From positions 1 to 30,567 of the forward strand of contig NCSJ02000449.1 of the NCBI GenBank assembly GCA_002812745.2: 30,567 bases of DNA, written 5' to 3'. A program made the translations under genes and the position numbers. Source of the DNA: Scytalidium lignicola. Lineage: Eukaryota; Ascomycota; Leotiomycetes. Below the pieces are notes generated by a model. That model was not told the DNA's origin, searched no databases, and was given only the letters and a program-made list of their open reading frames with translations. This document shows, piece after piece, positions 8,769 to 17,479 of the stretch. Each line of letters begins with the position of its first letter. Position 1 is the first letter of the stretch.

Positions 8769-10396
8769 TTTTGAACATTATTACTTAGATATAAGTTGTA
8801 TATAAAAAAAGTAAGTATAAATCTAGTAAACTATATTAATATNAAAAAGGTAAAATTATGTTGAATGTTCAAGCTTAATAATAAGATAATATTAAATTAA
8901 ACAAAGTAGAAATGAAACTTTTTAAAGTATTATTTTAAATATTATTTGTAAAAGACAGATTTAAGTTTTAACAATTTAAAGTATAAGTTATAATCTTCTT
9001 TAAGTTTAATGAAAACAGATTTGAAGAAGAAAAAGATAAAATTCTCTGAATAGTATCAAACCTTGTAAGATTAGCTTTTAATTAGTTTTAACTATACTTG
9101 AATAACTCTATAACTTATCAAGATAGAGTAAAAGCTTAATAACNAAAAAACATATAATATCTTTTCAGACTAAAATAACTTTTAAATAACTATTAAAGAA
9201 GTATATAATAATGTAAATACAAAAAGAAATGCTGAACAAAAGCTTTTATTCTTAAAGTAAGGAGATTAATTAACTTTGGCTTATATAGCAGAATTTAAGA
9301 AGTATACAGTTCAGACAAGTTAAGCAGATAAAACTCTTAAAGTAGTATATTATAAAGGACTTAAAGAAGAAGTTAAGGATAATATTTAAGTTAATTAAAT
9401 GGTTTAATATGTTAAAAGAGATAATAGCCAAATCTGTTAAATTTGATAATTAAATTTATAAGAGAAAACTTAAAAGGAAAGAACAATACTTTTTTTACAA
9501 GAAAAAAAATCAGATAAGAAACTAGTATTAACTAATAAAAGTAATCTTATAAACTTGGATATAGTAGAAAAGGGAAAACCTTAAAAGGGTAAAAGTTAGA
9601 AGTTTAAGAAAAAAAAAAGAATTTGTTTAAAACTAGCTTTGAAAAATTAAAAGATTAAAAGNAAAAAAAAGTTATATTTTAAGTATAAACTATTTAAATA
9701 CTTTATTAATAGTTATAAGAATATAAAAAACAAGTAATAGTTATAAGTATAAGTGTTATAAGTATTCTAAGATAAGAAAGTTTATTATTAAGTTATAAAG
9801 AAGTTAAAAGGAATATACTTAGTATAAGAGCATTTGTAAGTTTAATATATTATTAAGAAAACATGATTGAAGAAGTACTTGATGTTAAAGATTAGCTTTA
9901 ATTATAAGTATTTAAGATGTTAATATATTATATAACTTTTAAAGACTAGTTAAAGTAAGATTTTTTAATAGAAAACTAAGATAACCTGTAAATTATTGTT
10001 TAACTAGAATAACTTAGTATTAATTATTAAGAGAAATTGTAAAATAATTACTTTTACTTAAGACTGGTTATAAATGGATATAAGACTTTAATTATTAAAA
10101 ACAAGATAATAAGATTACTTATTAAGACTTAATCAGTAAATCTTGAACAAAAAGATAATTAACTGATTATTTTAGATAAAATTTAACTTAAAAAGGAAAA
10201 TTATAACATTTGAACAAAGATAAGATAATAATATTTTAAATAGAGAAAACCTTTTAATAAGAAGTATATAATAAATACTAAGAGTTATAACTAACCTTTA
10301 TATATTAATTTAAGAGGAAATTGATAAATTTCCAAATCTTGAGGTTAAAGTTATAATTTTAAGCATTAATGAAGATAAGATAAAAAAAAATCTAAG
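8769..10396 (+). pseudogene. RIP-destroyed gag (and start of pol) of a chromovirus, plus strand
   Basis: Directly after the LTR the sequence reads TTTTGAACATTATTAC, the same leader as the other copies (TTTTGAACACTG at the 22764 LTR). Plus-strand frames riddled with TAA/TAG still show gag-like text: FKKYTVQTS...YYKGLKEEVKDN around 9300-9390. A zinc-knuckle ghost lies at about 9674-9718, YFKYKLFKYFINSYK, in which every Cys and the His of CX2CX4HX4C has become Tyr (TGT to TAT, CAC to TAC). No RT motif follows, and the copy is cut at 10397 by an LTR in the opposite orientation. It is more heavily mutated than the copy at 13134-19976. Confidence 0.65.
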
Positions 10397-10738
10397 TGTT
10401 ATAAGACTTCTTACAACATAATCATATAAGTAAGTCTAGTCATTCTCATTAGGTTTATATAGAAGTAAGCTATTTGTAGTTATAATAAATAAGTATATAT
10501 ATTAAAGTTATAACTTAGGTTAAACATAAGATTCTTAATTAAAGCTTAAAGAGTATATTCTTATATATACAATCCTTATACACTAAGTTCAATTAGTCTA
10601 ACCTGGTATAACCTTATACTTCTTATACTAACTTATACTTCTTGTATAAGTCATATGACCTAACCACTTATTAATCCTTAACTCCTTATAAGCTGTCATT
10701 TTAGCATTTATCAGGCTATAATAGTAAAAGCTATAATA
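10397..10738 (-). repeat. LTR, subfamily B, copy 2 (3' LTR of a minus-strand element)
   Basis: It starts TGTTATAAGACTTCTTAC and ends GCTATAATA, the RIP-altered form of GCTGTAACA. It is collinear with the copies at 11815 and 22764: GTAAGTCTAGTCATTCT, TTTATATAGAAGTAAG, TTAGGTTAAACATAAG and GTCATATGAC (10650-10659, degraded from GTCACGTGAC). Its right border is followed by TTATCCTCTTTTT, the polypurine tract on the other strand, so on the minus strand this is a 3' LTR. Confidence 0.78.
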
Positions 10739-10839
10739 TTATCCTCTTTTTATCTTAGCATTATCTTAATGCTTAACTAATAATGTTGAATAATCTTCAT
10801 TGTTCTCTTAATTATACTTTCTTTATTCTTATTATACTA

Positions 10840-11210
10840 CTTAATAACTTTTACTATCAACAATATATAAAACAAGTTAATAATATTAAAACATATAGTT
10901 TTATAATAATTATTCAATGTTATTTCTACGAATCCAATGATAAAGACTACATTTGATCTTGTAAATCTTCAAAATGTTCTAAGTGTACTTGTTAAAATCA
11001 TTATTATAAGAACCTTAAGCTTAATATTGATGAAATAGACTAATATCTTCAAGAAGAAGAATATTTGTCTGTTAAAAAAGAAAACTACTTTAACTAAGCT
11101 TTTAAAGCTTAAAAAACAACAAAAACAACTAAAGTTTTATACTTATAAAATACTGAAAAGAAATACTTTTACTCTATATAAGTTAAAAGAGATAAAAGAA
11201 AAGNAAAAAG
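10840..11210 (+). pseudogene. Antisense accessory ORF remnant with Zn2Cys6-like spacing, copy 2
   Basis: On the strand opposite gag-pol, just inside the 3' LTR, the frame through 10918-11007 gives C-x2-Y-x6-Y-x8-C-x2-C-x6-Y. Reading each Tyr (TAT/TAC) as a RIP-altered Cys gives CX2CX6CX8CX2CX6C. The preceding residues (KQVNNIKTYSFIIIIQC) align with copy 3 (KVNYIEKFGFIIAYKC). Stops interrupt the frame and the start codon is not preserved. The domain is followed by Lys/Glu-rich residues. See the best-preserved copy at 13581. Confidence 0.5.
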
Positions 11211-11224
11211 TCAGAAAAAGAAAA

Positions 11225-11814
11225 GCTTAACTCCTTAATCTTTACTAAGAGCTTATTACATCCTCTTGTTAAAAGTGAGTAATATTCCTTGGTTAACCTC
11301 TTTATATTAAGTATTAACATTGTTAATCCTTTACTTATCTTGTTAACTTAATTAATTCCCTCTCTTAAAGATCTCTTTTAGCTAAAATTTAGTAATAATT
11401 CTCCATTATCCTTTTAATATTCTTCAGATGTTCAGTAAGTTCTTATAAATTATCCAATTCTGGAAATCCTTCTTATTTTACCAAATATTAAATCTTTTTA
11501 TACTAATATTTATAGTTTAAGATTTTCTTAATTACTTATTCTTTATTAAGTTATAATTTAACTTTTATACTTAATGTTAATAGTGCATTCTCAGGTGTTA
11601 ATTCTAATAATGCTGTATAAAATACAAGATATATTTATATCTTCTTTAGTAGTTTTAATTTAATTGTTATTAATTTATATACCTTTTTAATCTTAAATAA
11701 TCCTAACTTTACAAAGTCAAGTTTATCACTTAATCTTTTTGTTTATAAGNTTTTTTTATTAAAGATAAACTTTATCCNTTTTTTTAAAATATAAGTTCTA
11801 TATTATCTTTCTTA
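11225..11814 (-). pseudogene. C-terminal pol remnant (integrase end and chromodomain), copy 2
   Basis: Minus-strand sequence homologous to 12620-13133 and 14140-14560. It includes the stretch that in the better copies encodes the chromodomain, and the integrase end (region of ATAAACTTTATCC, about 11764-11776). It is heavily RIP-mutated, with stops in all frames. It ends abruptly at 11814 where another LTR B begins; the rest of this element's pol and gag is missing. Confidence 0.6.
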
Positions 11815-12145
11815 TGTTACAAGACTTCTTACAGCATGGTCATATAAGGTAAGCCAGGTTACTCTTATAAGGTTTATGTAGAAGTAAGGTGTTTGTAATT
11901 ATAGTAAACAAGTAGATATAATAGAGTTGTAATTTAAGTTGAACATAAAGTTCTTAACTAAAGCTTAAAGAGTATGTTCTTATATAGATGATAATAAGTC
12001 TAATAAGTCTAATAGGTATAGACTATCCCTTTTATACCCTTTATACCTTCTGCATAAGTTATGTGACTTAATTATCGTTGGTCATTAACATTCCATAAGC
12101 TATTACCTTGGTGCTTATCAGGTTATGATGGTAAGAATTGTAATA
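11815..12145 (-). repeat. LTR, subfamily B, copy 3 (3' LTR, minus-strand element)
   Basis: It starts TGTTACAAGACTTCTTAC and ends ATTGTAATA. It is collinear with copy 2 (10397) and with 22764, including AAGTTGAACATAAAG and CTTATATAGATG. It is followed by TTATCTCCTTTTT (polypurine tract on the minus strand). It directly abuts the pol remnant of copy 2 with no spacer. Confidence 0.78.
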
Positions 12146-12235
12146 TTATCTCCTTTTTATCTTAGTATTACCTTGATGCTTAACTAGTAATGTTAAACAA
12201 TCTTTATTATTTGTTAACTATGCTTTTTATTCATT

Positions 12236-12620
12236 ATGTCTTCTAGACAATCTTATAAGTATGTTACTTGTTTGTTTAAAGTTAATTACATTGAAAAGTT
12301 TGGTTTTATTATAGCTTACAAGTGTCTCTTTTATAAAAGTAATAACAAGAAGTATAAGAAATCTACTTAGTCCTCTAAGTGTTTTAAGTATGTTTGTTGT
12401 AATAATCCTTATAACCTTGATCTAAATCCCTTAGATCTTGAGTGTATAATTAAAGAAGAAGAATAGTTAAAGCAAGAAGAAGAGGAGATGTTAACATAAG
12501 TTACTTGCTTTTATAAACTTTATAAGTAACTTTAAACTTATAATCAAAATATAATCATTTATAATATTGTTATAATGGAAGAACTTGAAGAAATTAAGGA
12601 AAAGAAAAGGTTAGAAAAGG
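12236..12620 (+). pseudogene. Antisense accessory ORF remnant with Zn2Cys6-like spacing, copy 3
   Basis: The frame starts at ATG 12236 (MSSRQSYKYVTC...). It carries Cys30, Tyr33, Tyr40, Cys49, Tyr52 and Tyr59 at positions corresponding to CX2CX6CX8CX2CX6C, encoded at 12323-12412; each Tyr codon is TAT, one G-to-A change from TGT. One TAG lies inside the domain. Downstream are Glu-rich runs (IIKEEE, QEEEEML) and a charged tail (EELEEIKEKKRLEKEKL) resembling the charged tail of the 13581 copy. It runs opposite to gag-pol, between the polypurine tract and the pol end. Confidence 0.55.
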
Positions 12621-13133
12621 AAAAGCTAAGTTCTTTAATCCTTACTAAGAACTTATCATATCCTCTTAATAAAAGTAAGTAATATTCCTTGGTTAACTTC
12701 TCTTTGTTAAGTATTGATGTTGTTAATCTTTTACTTATCTTATTAACTTAATTAATTCTTTTTCTTAAAGATCCTTTTTAACTAGAGTTTAATGATAATT
12801 CTTTATTATTTCTTTAATATTCTTCAGATATTCAGTAAGTTCTTATAAATTGTTTAATTCTGGAAATCCTTCTTATTTAACTAAATACTGAATTTTCTTA
12901 TATTAATATTTATAATCTAAGATTTTCTTAATAACTTATTCCTTATCAAGTTATAACTTAACCTTTATACTTAATGTTAATAATATATTCTTAAGTATTA
13001 ATTCTAATAATACTATATAAAATATAAAGTATATTTTTATAACTTTTAATAACTTTAATTTAATTGTTATTAGTTTATAAACTTCTTTAACCTTAAATAG
13101 TCTTAATTTTACAAAGTTAAATATGTTACTTAG
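12620..13133 (-). pseudogene. C-terminal pol remnant with chromodomain ghost, copy 3
   Basis: The minus strand around 12960-12840 reads E*VIKKILDYKY*YKKIQYLVK then *EGFPE, a chromodomain with Tyr/Trp codons turned into stops. The match to the chromodomain of the 13134-19976 element (EYEVKKII.Y.IHYKKLQYLVKW.GYP) is clear. The copy breaks off at 13133, where an LTR of subfamily A begins, so this element was interrupted by, or recombined with, the next one. Confidence 0.65.
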
Positions 13134-13491
13134 TGTTACAAAACTACGCTATCCAGGTCACTAGATAGCCAAGGGTAAGGTAGATGTTCAGGGACAACAG
13201 AAACGTGTGACATACAAGTAGGCGACTAAGTTAGGGGTAAGATCTAGTAATGTATTTAGGTTGAACACAAGGAGTTTACTCTCATATTCTTACAGTATGC
13301 TTATATAGATAATGAAATCCAACTGGACCTCCTGGACCTCCCTAGGTCCCCTAGGTCCATGGACTCCTTAGACCTCTCTAGGTCCCCCAAGTCCTAACCA
13401 TGTCACGTGATCGCCAGGTTCTTTATATACACTTTGCTGTGTATTGAGCCTTAGGCTTACACCAATCATTTGTTAGGTAAAACCTGTAACA
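13134..13491 (-). repeat. LTR, subfamily A, copy 1 (3' LTR of the best-preserved element)
   Basis: 358 bases, TGTTACAAAACTACGC to CTGTAACA. It matches the copies at 20452 and 30318. Read on the minus strand it has GTCACGTGA (13402-13410), an array of AGGTCC/GGACCT words (13323-13396), a TATA-like ATCTATATAA (complement of 13311-13320) and, about 43 bases downstream, GTGTTCAA (complement of 13261-13268). It is the least RIP-altered LTR A within the nest. Confidence 0.85.
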
Positions 13492-13504
13492 TTATCCTCC
13501 TTTT
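13492..13504 (-). other. Polypurine tract
   Basis: On the minus strand AAAAGGAGGATAA directly precedes the 3' LTR, the place where plus-strand DNA synthesis would be primed. The same tract, with RIP changes, is found beside the LTRs at 10739, 12146 and 20795. Confidence 0.7.
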
Positions 13505-13580
13505 GTCTTAGCATCGCCTTGATGCTTAACTAACGTCATGAACAATCTTATTGTCTGTTAATCCATTCTTTCTTTCTAAC

Positions 13581-14150
13581 ATGCCACCAAAATGTTCTTA
13601 TTCTGATGATACTGTTCCAGAAGAAAAAGGAAGATCAAGGAAGTATAAAGAATGGTTAGGTTTAAGAGATTATATCGAGAATAACAGGATTGAAATGTCT
13701 TCTTGTTCTTTTTGTCAGTAGAATAGGAAGACTTGTAAAATGGTCTCCGATTCAAGTAGATATAGTGAGTGTGTTTGGTATGGGCAAAGGTGTGATTGTG
13801 ATGATTTGCCTGTTTCCTCCTAAGATGTTTATCAAAGAGAAAAGGCATATTTAGATGAGGAGGAGGAAAAAACCACATAGGCTTTAGCCTCCATTTCCTA
13901 GGAAATGACTGAGAAGATGGCCTGTCTTGCTCAGCTTTGTAAGTAATAAAACTTTCTTCAGAAGTATACTAGTAAGATACTCCGTTATAAGTTAAAGACT
14001 TTAGATGAGTTAGACGTTGTAGAAGAGAAAGAGAAGTAAGAGAAACAAAATCCTTTTCAACCTTCAGAGTTGTATTTTGCTAACTTAAGTGTAACTTCTT
14101 CTTTTGTTGTTGACTTCTTCTTTTCTGACCTTGTGATTCCATTGCTTGGA
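13581..14150 (+). pseudogene. Antisense accessory ORF with Zn(II)2Cys6-like cluster, best-preserved copy
   Basis: The frame starts at ATG 13581 (MPPKCSYSDDTVPEEKGRSR) on the strand opposite gag-pol, 77 bases inside the polypurine tract. Residues 42-71 (13704-13793) are C-x2-C-x6-C-x8-Y-x2-C-x6-C. With Tyr61 (TAT, from TGT) counted as Cys, this is the fungal Zn(II)2Cys6 consensus CX2CX6CX5-12CX2CX6-8C. Upstream is YKEWLGLRDYIENNRIEM. Downstream are a helical region and a charged segment (LKTLDELDVVEEKEK). Stops at codon 47 and beyond break it; most are TAG/TAA one RIP step from Gln/Trp. The end of the frame overlaps, in antisense, the C-terminus of pol. The function is unknown. Zn2Cys6 domains normally bind DNA in host transcription factors, but no regulatory domain is recognisable here. 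Small Cys-rich predicted proteins of similar style occur in many ascomycete genomes. Confidence 0.6.
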
Positions 14151-17145
14151 AATCTATTCTAGGATAAGTTCAGTAATATGCCTTTAGCAACTCCTTATAA
14201 CTTATAAAATTAGAAGTAAGTTCTTATCCATTTTCACTCTTTGGATATCCTATCCATTTAACCAAGTATTGTAATTTCTTATAATGTATTCTATAACTGA
14301 TGATCTTCTTAACTTCGTATTCTCTTTCCAGATTGACTTCTTCTAGCATTAGAGCTTAGATGTTTTCAAATGCTGGTTTAAGAAGTAAAACATAGAAGAT
14401 AAGATGTATTTTAACTATTGTTAGTAACTTTAATTTATATGTTAAAGGTTTATAGACTTCTTTGATTTTATATAGTCTTATCTTTACCTAGTCTAGTTTA
14501 TTACTTAGTCTTGTTGTTTTGATGTTTTTCTTAAGAAGATAAACTTTATCCTCTTTTTTGTATGTTAGTTCTATTAAGTGTCTATGATTGTGGTACTTCT
14601 TCATTCTTTCTTTAGTGTATTGAAGTGAGTTCTTGATTTTTTCTTGTATTTCTTCTATTTGTTTTGTACAGATTTCTGCTGATTTACTTGTAGATTCTAA
14701 TTCTAGTCTAGTATAGAACCCCTTTGGCTCTTGTTTGTAATTTGTATAGAATGGAGTAATTTTAGTTGATTCATATAGTATACTATTGTATAACATTTCT
14801 GCTATTGGCAAGTAATCAACCTAATTATCTTGATTATAATTAATATAACATCTTAGATATCTTTTTAATTATATATTTAAATGTTCTATTTGTCTATTAG
14901 TTTGTAGATGTTATACTGTTGACAATTTCCTTTTAACTCTTATTCTTGTTGTCAATGTTTCCTAAAACTTAAATATAAATCTTGTATCTTTATTAGAGAT
15001 TATCTGTTTTAGTATTCCTTACTGAGACATTACTCTTTATAAGAATATATTGACTACCTCTTTTATTCCTTAGGTCTCTTTGAATAGTTCAAAGATTGCA
15101 AACTTAGTATAATGTTCAGTTACCACAAAGATAGAGTCATACTCAACCTTTATCATGTGATTTGTGGAAACTAGTAGTTTCATAATAAAATCCTATCCAA
15201 TTAGTTCTCATGGATTGTCAAGTATTTGTGTAAGGTATAATTGTCTTCAAAGCTTCCTTCTTGGATTCTTAGCCTTCTTATAAATCTTGTATTTTACAAT
15301 TACTTTCTTGACTATTAATTGTAGTTTTACAATAAAGTAATCCTTATTGATTTAGTAATAGTATCAAGCTACTCTTATATGTTTATTATACAGTAAGCTG
15401 TGTTATTCCTTGATAAACTTTTTTTATTAGTTTTGTTAGTATGTATAACCTTTTGTTCTTATATTAAATGTCTTCAATTTTCTCCTATTCACCTTTGGTT
15501 ATGTCTAGTAAAGTATTCTTTGNTTTTTTCCTCTTTGGTTGTTTCTCTGATTTGATCAGCTTAATGCTTGTTTATTATTGTTATAATAGCTATAAGTTGT
15601 TCTTTATTGTATACTAAGAATTTGCCTTTATCTTTCTTTAATATAAGTTTACTTTCTTCTTTCTCTTTAGCTGAGTATTTAGGTTTCTAACTTAAAGCAT
15701 TTACTCTTTCATTATCTTTACTCTTAATATGAGTAATCTTAAAATTATACTTGGATAGCTTCTTTACTTATTATACTTGCCTTGCATTTAACTGTTTGGT
15801 TGTTATGAAGTATTAGAGGTTATAGTAATCTAAAAGTATATTAATGGTTTTACTAGATTTAACTGTATATACTCTTCAGTGCTTTAGAGCTTTTACAATG
15901 GTTAATATTTCCTTGTTTAATGTTTGATAATTTCTTTTAGCAGTGTTCAGCTTTCTTGACTAAAATGCTAATAATACTTGGTAATGTTGTTTATTGATCT
16001 ATTGTAATTGCAATAGCACAACTCTTAATGTTATGTCAGAGGTATTAGTTTTAATTCTTATTCCTTTCTCTGGATTGAAGATTTCTAAGAAACCTCCTTT
16101 TATAAAGGTATCCTTTATACTTTGGAATACTTTCTTTATAATGTCATTCTACTCATAGGCTTGATCCTTTTTTGTGAGTTTAATCAATAGCATGGAGATT
16201 TTGGAATAGTCTTTTACAAATCTTTGGTAATAATTAGCTAACCTTAAGAAACTTTGTAATTGTTTAATTGTCTTAAGTACTTCTTATTCTTTGATTAACT
16301 GAATTTTGTTATTAAAGGTTTCAATCCTTTCTCCAGAAATACAATGTCTTAAGAACTAAACTTATTCCTTGTAAAATTTGTATTTCATTGGTTTACAGTG
16401 TAATCTTGCCTTTTACAATACTTGTAGAATAAGCTTGATATGCTCTTTATGTTCTTCAATATTCCTTGAGTAAATGATTATATTGTTAAGATATACTATT
16501 ATGAATTTCTCCAAATATTTCTTCAATATCCAGTTTATCATTCTTTGTTGTGTTATTAGAGTATTAGTCATATTAAATGTTATAACCAATGGCTTAAATA
16601 ATCTGTATTTTGTTCAAATGGCAGCTTTCTATTCATTACCTCTTTTAATCTTAACCAAATTAAACGTTGACTATAAGTCTAACTTAATGAATATAATAGC
16701 TCCTTTTAGCTTGTCTATCATTGAATCTATCAATGGTAAGGGGTATTGGTCNTTTTTTAGTTTTACTATTCAAGTGTTTGTAATCATTATAAGGTTGTCC
16801 TAATGGATTGTCTCCTTTCCTTGCATAATGCAGTAGTGCTCTAACTTTGTTGTAACCTTTTTTGTATAGACTTTTAAGTATCATTTTCTTAAGTAACCAT
16901 TTTTTTGTTATCTCATCCTCAGTAAGAGTTGTTTGGTAAATTGGTTTGTAGGCTAGTTTAAACCTCTCTTTAAGCTTTATCTTATGATCTTATGGTTTAT
17001 ACTTAGGTAAGGTTAAATCATCAGGTCTTTTTGTGAATAGTTCTAATTATTTGTAATATTCCTTAGGTATATGTTTTATGGTTTTGTCAATATGGATAAC
17101 TCTTAAAGACATAGTTTCTTCTGAGAAGGTAATTATACTTATTCT
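14150..17145 (-). pseudogene. pol remnant: reverse transcriptase, RNase H, integrase, chromodomain (Ty3-type chromovirus)
   Basis: The minus strand, read right to left, shows in order: an RT entry block (LPKYKP.DHKIKLKERFKLAY, about 17010-16950) and a YKHLN block with PIPLTI. The RT active-site box follows as YLNNIIIYS, with YLNN at 16482-16493; both catalytic Asp are Asn (GAC/GAT to AAC/AAT). RNase H-like text comes next (IRIKTNTSDITLRVVLLQLQ; SRKLNTAKRNYQTLNKEILT). Near 14811-14488 is the integrase C-terminal part (EMLYNSILYESTKITPFYTN, then KEDKVYLLKKNIKTTRLSNK). Finally there is a chromodomain at about 14330-14225 (EYEVKKII.YRIHYKKLQYL, VKWIGYP). Stops and substitutions are RIP-like. Domain order PR-RT-RH-IN-chromodomain places it among chromoviruses of the Ty3 group. 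Confidence 0.85.
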
Positions 17146-17478
17146 CTAGTCAATTATTAGATTATGCTTTCTTATCCATTTGATTCTTAATATGATTTGA
17201 TATATTCTTAACCTTATAACATTAAAAGATATCTTCTCCTGGTAGCTTCTGTTATACCTTATATCTAGGTTTTGAGTTTGAATGTTAATATGCTTCTGGA
17301 CTTTGGTATTGTTTGTTAATAATATTAAGTAACTATTGTCCTTGACTCTTGTGCTAAGTTTAAGTTGTTTTATGACTTGTTCATTAATGAAGTTTCTTTT
17401 GGCTTCTGAATCAATCAAGGCTCTTATTAGCTTTCTGTACAATGTTATATTAATATATAATGAACTTTTATTGTTCAT
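17146..17478 (-). pseudogene. Retropepsin-like protease remnant of the chromovirus
   Basis: 110 open codons on the minus strand contain ALIDSEAKRNFINEQVIKQL (17412 leftward), where the retropepsin active-site triad DSG has become DSE (a GGA-to-GAA-type change). The block ends YQIILRIKWIRKHNLIID, matching the conserved Y-D-I-I-L-G...W-L-x-K-H-N-P-x-I-D pattern that links protease to RT in Ty3-type pol. The domain would release gag and pol products from the polyprotein; with DSE it should be inactive. Confidence 0.75.
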
Positions 17479-17479
17479 A

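Noticed and set aside
13576..13878. 100-codon minus-strand frame
   Set aside because: It is the complement of the plus-strand accessory ORF with the Zn2Cys6-like spacing, which has repeated support in four copies while this frame has none.
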